This document shows positions 5,102-6,321 of a stretch of DNA of 6,321 bases, piece by piece (position 1 is the stretch's first letter; every line of letters begins with the position of its first letter). The notes beneath the pieces were generated by a model, which worked only from the letters and a program-made list of their open reading frames with translations, was not told the DNA's origin and did no database searches. The translations under genes and the position numbers were made by a program. The DNA comes from an uncultured Collinsella sp. (GTDB lineage Bacteria > Actinomycetota > Coriobacteriia > Coriobacteriales > Coriobacteriaceae), in assembly GCA_902496375.1 (NCBI GenBank), contig CABVAS010000095.1:1-6321 (forward strand), written 5' to 3'.

Positions 5102-5578
5102 GTGAACAGCTCCCAGGGACATAGGGGCACGGCAGAGCTCCTTCGCCGCGCCCTTTTTTGCACCGGCGCGCTCTTTGTCGCCTGGCTCGCGCTCTACCTG
5201 CTCGATATTGGCTGCATTTTTCGATTGATGACGGGCATTCCTTGTCCGGGATGCGGCATGACGAGGGCGTGGCTGGCGGCGCTGCGCCTCGATTATGCGG
5301 CTGCCTTTGCCTACCATCCGCTGTTTTGGGTGGTGCCGATTGCGTTTGTGCTCGCGTTCGTGCGCGAGGAGGTGGCATCGAGCAAGCTAAAGCGTGGTAT
5401 CGACATTGCGGTCACCGTGTTGTGCGTGCTGGTCGTCGTCGTATGGATCGTGCGCCTCATCAATCCGGCAGATGCCGGTCTGCTCTTTGGCGGCTATGCG
5501 CCCGCCGGAGTTCCCGACGATATCATCCACCTCGAACCCCCACGCTGGCTCACCATCCTTCGCTCTTACCTGGCGTGA
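5102..5578 (+). CDS. DUF2752 family membrane protein
   Basis: A 158-residue protein from GTG 5102. Three hydrophobic segments lie near residues 16-36, 71-88 and 100-118. The DUF2752 signature lies between the first two: Cys38, then GIPCPGCGMTRAW (45-57) with Cys48, Cys51, Thr54 and Arg55, followed by an Ala-rich helix and YHPLFW (71-76). The family is known from many Gram-positive and Bacteroidetes genomes, often next to small membrane proteins, but has no established activity. The C-terminal 40 residues (from about 119) are a soluble tail ending in PPRWLTILRSYLA, longer than the minimal domain. The gene follows the DUF4234 gene by 13 bases without a terminator, so the two are likely co-transcribed and may act together. 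The start is the best supported by spacing; a start at ATG 5042 would overlap the upstream gene by 47 bases. Confidence 0.85.
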   Translation: MNSSQGHRGTAELLRRALFCTGALFVAWLALYLLDIGCIFRLMTGIPCPGCGMTRAWLAALRLDYAAAFAYHPLFWVVPIAFVLAFVREEVASSKLKRGIDIAVTVLCVLVVVVWIVRLINPADAGLLFGGYAPAGVPDDIIHLEPPRWLTILRSYLA

Positions 5579-5610
5579 CGGAGGACGCGCTAGAAAAACG
5601 GTCGACACAT

Positions 5611-5654
5611 AAGCGGGGGCGAACGTTGAGATAACGTCCGCCCCCGCTTTGCTT
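5611..5654. terminator. Shared bidirectional terminator between convergent genes
   Basis: A 17-base arm at 5611-5627 (AAGCGGGGGCGAACGTT) pairs with 5633-5649 (AACGTCCGCCCCCGCTT) around a 5-base loop, with one A5622/C5638 mismatch that becomes a G-U pair in the reverse-strand transcript. On the forward strand a T-rich TTTGCTTT follows. On the reverse strand the tail (TTATGTG) is poorer in T. It lies 32 bases after the DUF2752 stop and 35 bases beyond the stop of the reverse-strand gene, so it probably serves both. Confidence 0.88.
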
Positions 5655-5684
5655 TAGCCAGGCTGTTATGGATGGGCGTGACGG

Positions 5685-6321
5685 CTACTCGTCGCGCTTT
5701 TCCTCGTGGCGAGCGGCAGCCCGCGCATCGTGGATGCCCTTGATTGCAGCATGGCGGGCGGTGCGAGCATCGTGCATGGCGTCGCGCGCCTCAGCGGCCG
5801 TGGCCTTGGCAGAGCGCAGCTTGGCGGCCAAGTCGGGGTTGGTCTCGGCAACCGCGGTAATCGCGGGGCCGTCGAGCTCCTCTTGAGTGGGCTCGGCCAA
5901 AAAGTCGATGGCATACTGGGCTGCTACCATGGAACCCTTGGCCAGTACCGACTCGTCAATCTTGTAGAAGCAAGAATGTTGGGCGTACGTGGCGCCAATC
6001 TGGGGGTTGCGCGTGCCAACAAAGGCGAGCACGCCCGGCACGCGGCGCAGGTACTCCGAGAAGTCCTCGCCCGAAAGCGTGCCGCGATAATGGCCTTCGC
6101 CCGCGGGGCCCAAGCACTTGACCACGGCCTGACGACAACGCTCGCTCGAGGCGACGTCGTTTTCGACCTTATAGTTGGCGATGGTGTAGTCGGTAAGTTC
6201 GGCCTCTGCGCCCAGGGCTGCCGCGGTGTGCTCCACGATGCGGCGCATAAGCTCGGGCATTTCCTCGTGCGTCTTGTCGCCATAGGTGCGCACCGTGCCG
6301 GCGAGGTAGGCCGTGCCGGCG
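5685..6321 (-). CDS. M20 family amidohydrolase/peptidase (M20D type), C-terminal part
   Basis: The reverse-strand frame is open from the right edge to a TAG at 5685-5687 and encodes about 211 residues; the start lies outside the window. The visible part begins in the lid (dimerisation) domain with YLAGTVRTYGDKTHEEM, the usual GTvRt motif of M20D enzymes. It then returns to the catalytic domain with SGEDFSEYL (SGEDF codons at 6060-6074), VPGVLAFVGT, and the C-terminal metal-ligand motif around the His at 5976-5978 (QHSCFYKIDESVL). M20D enzymes are cytoplasmic dinuclear-metal hydrolases that cleave N-acyl amino acids, hippurate-like amides or aminobenzoyl-glutamate; the substrate cannot be told here. 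After the domain ends (IDFL) there is a 70-residue tail (5688-5897), Ala/Arg/Asp-rich and predicted helical, that the family normally lacks. The first catalytic half with the HxCxHD-type ligands is not in view. Confidence 0.88.
   Translation of the reverse strand, partial: AGTAYLAGTVRTYGDKTHEEMPELMRRIVEHTAAALGAEAELTDYTIANYKVENDVASSERCRQAVVKCLGPAGEGHYRGTLSGEDFSEYLRRVPGVLAFVGTRNPQIGATYAQHSCFYKIDESVLAKGSMVAAQYAIDFLAEPTQEELDGPAITAVAETNPDLAAKLRSAKATAAEARDAMHDARTARHAAIKGIHDARAAARHEEKRDE

Overview
The window most resembles a chromosomal piece from a Gram-positive, moderately GC-rich gut actinobacterium of the class Coriobacteriia, possibly Collinsella. This is inferred from base composition, strong GGAGG-type ribosome binding sites, several GTG starts, and the pairing of an AmaP/DUF2273/Asp23 envelope-stress cluster with zinc-ribbon membrane proteins. 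No database search was run, so the taxon is a guess.

Layout. Positions 39-80 hold the terminator of a gene left of the window, and its T tract runs into a perfect TATAAT -10 box. A three-gene forward operon follows: an AmaP-like two-TM anchor protein (136-681), a DUF2273 two-TM protein (674-1051, overlapping by 8 bases) and an Asp23/Gls24 family protein with a very acidic N-terminus (1096-1611). It ends in a strong terminator at 1665-1706, preceded by a second, weaker hairpin. Next is a monocistronic YitT-family membrane protein with a DUF2179 C-terminal domain (1820-2842).

The second half carries two proteins that open with nearly the same short zinc ribbon (CxxC-x10-CxxC) but then diverge. 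One is a polytopic DUF4013-like membrane protein with a Pro-Ala tail (2992-4284, own terminator at 4292-4329). The other is a DUF4234 membrane protein (4480-5088). Thirteen bases after the latter, and probably co-transcribed with it, lies a DUF2752 membrane protein with its own CPGCG motif (5102-5578). A long hairpin at 5611-5649 separates this group from a convergent reverse-strand gene, the 3' part of an M20-family amidohydrolase that runs off the right edge (5685-6321).

How the genes work together. The first operon is likely an envelope-stress module in which AmaP anchors the soluble Asp23 protein at the membrane and DUF2273 is a membrane partner. The zinc-ribbon proteins and DUF2752 protein are of unknown function; shared Cys motifs and adjacency suggest, but do not show, a joint membrane role. 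I see no mobile elements, CRISPR arrays, tRNAs or rRNAs. Most of the window looks like ordinary core genome; the zinc-ribbon/DUF4234/DUF2752 group is the best candidate for something poorly described.
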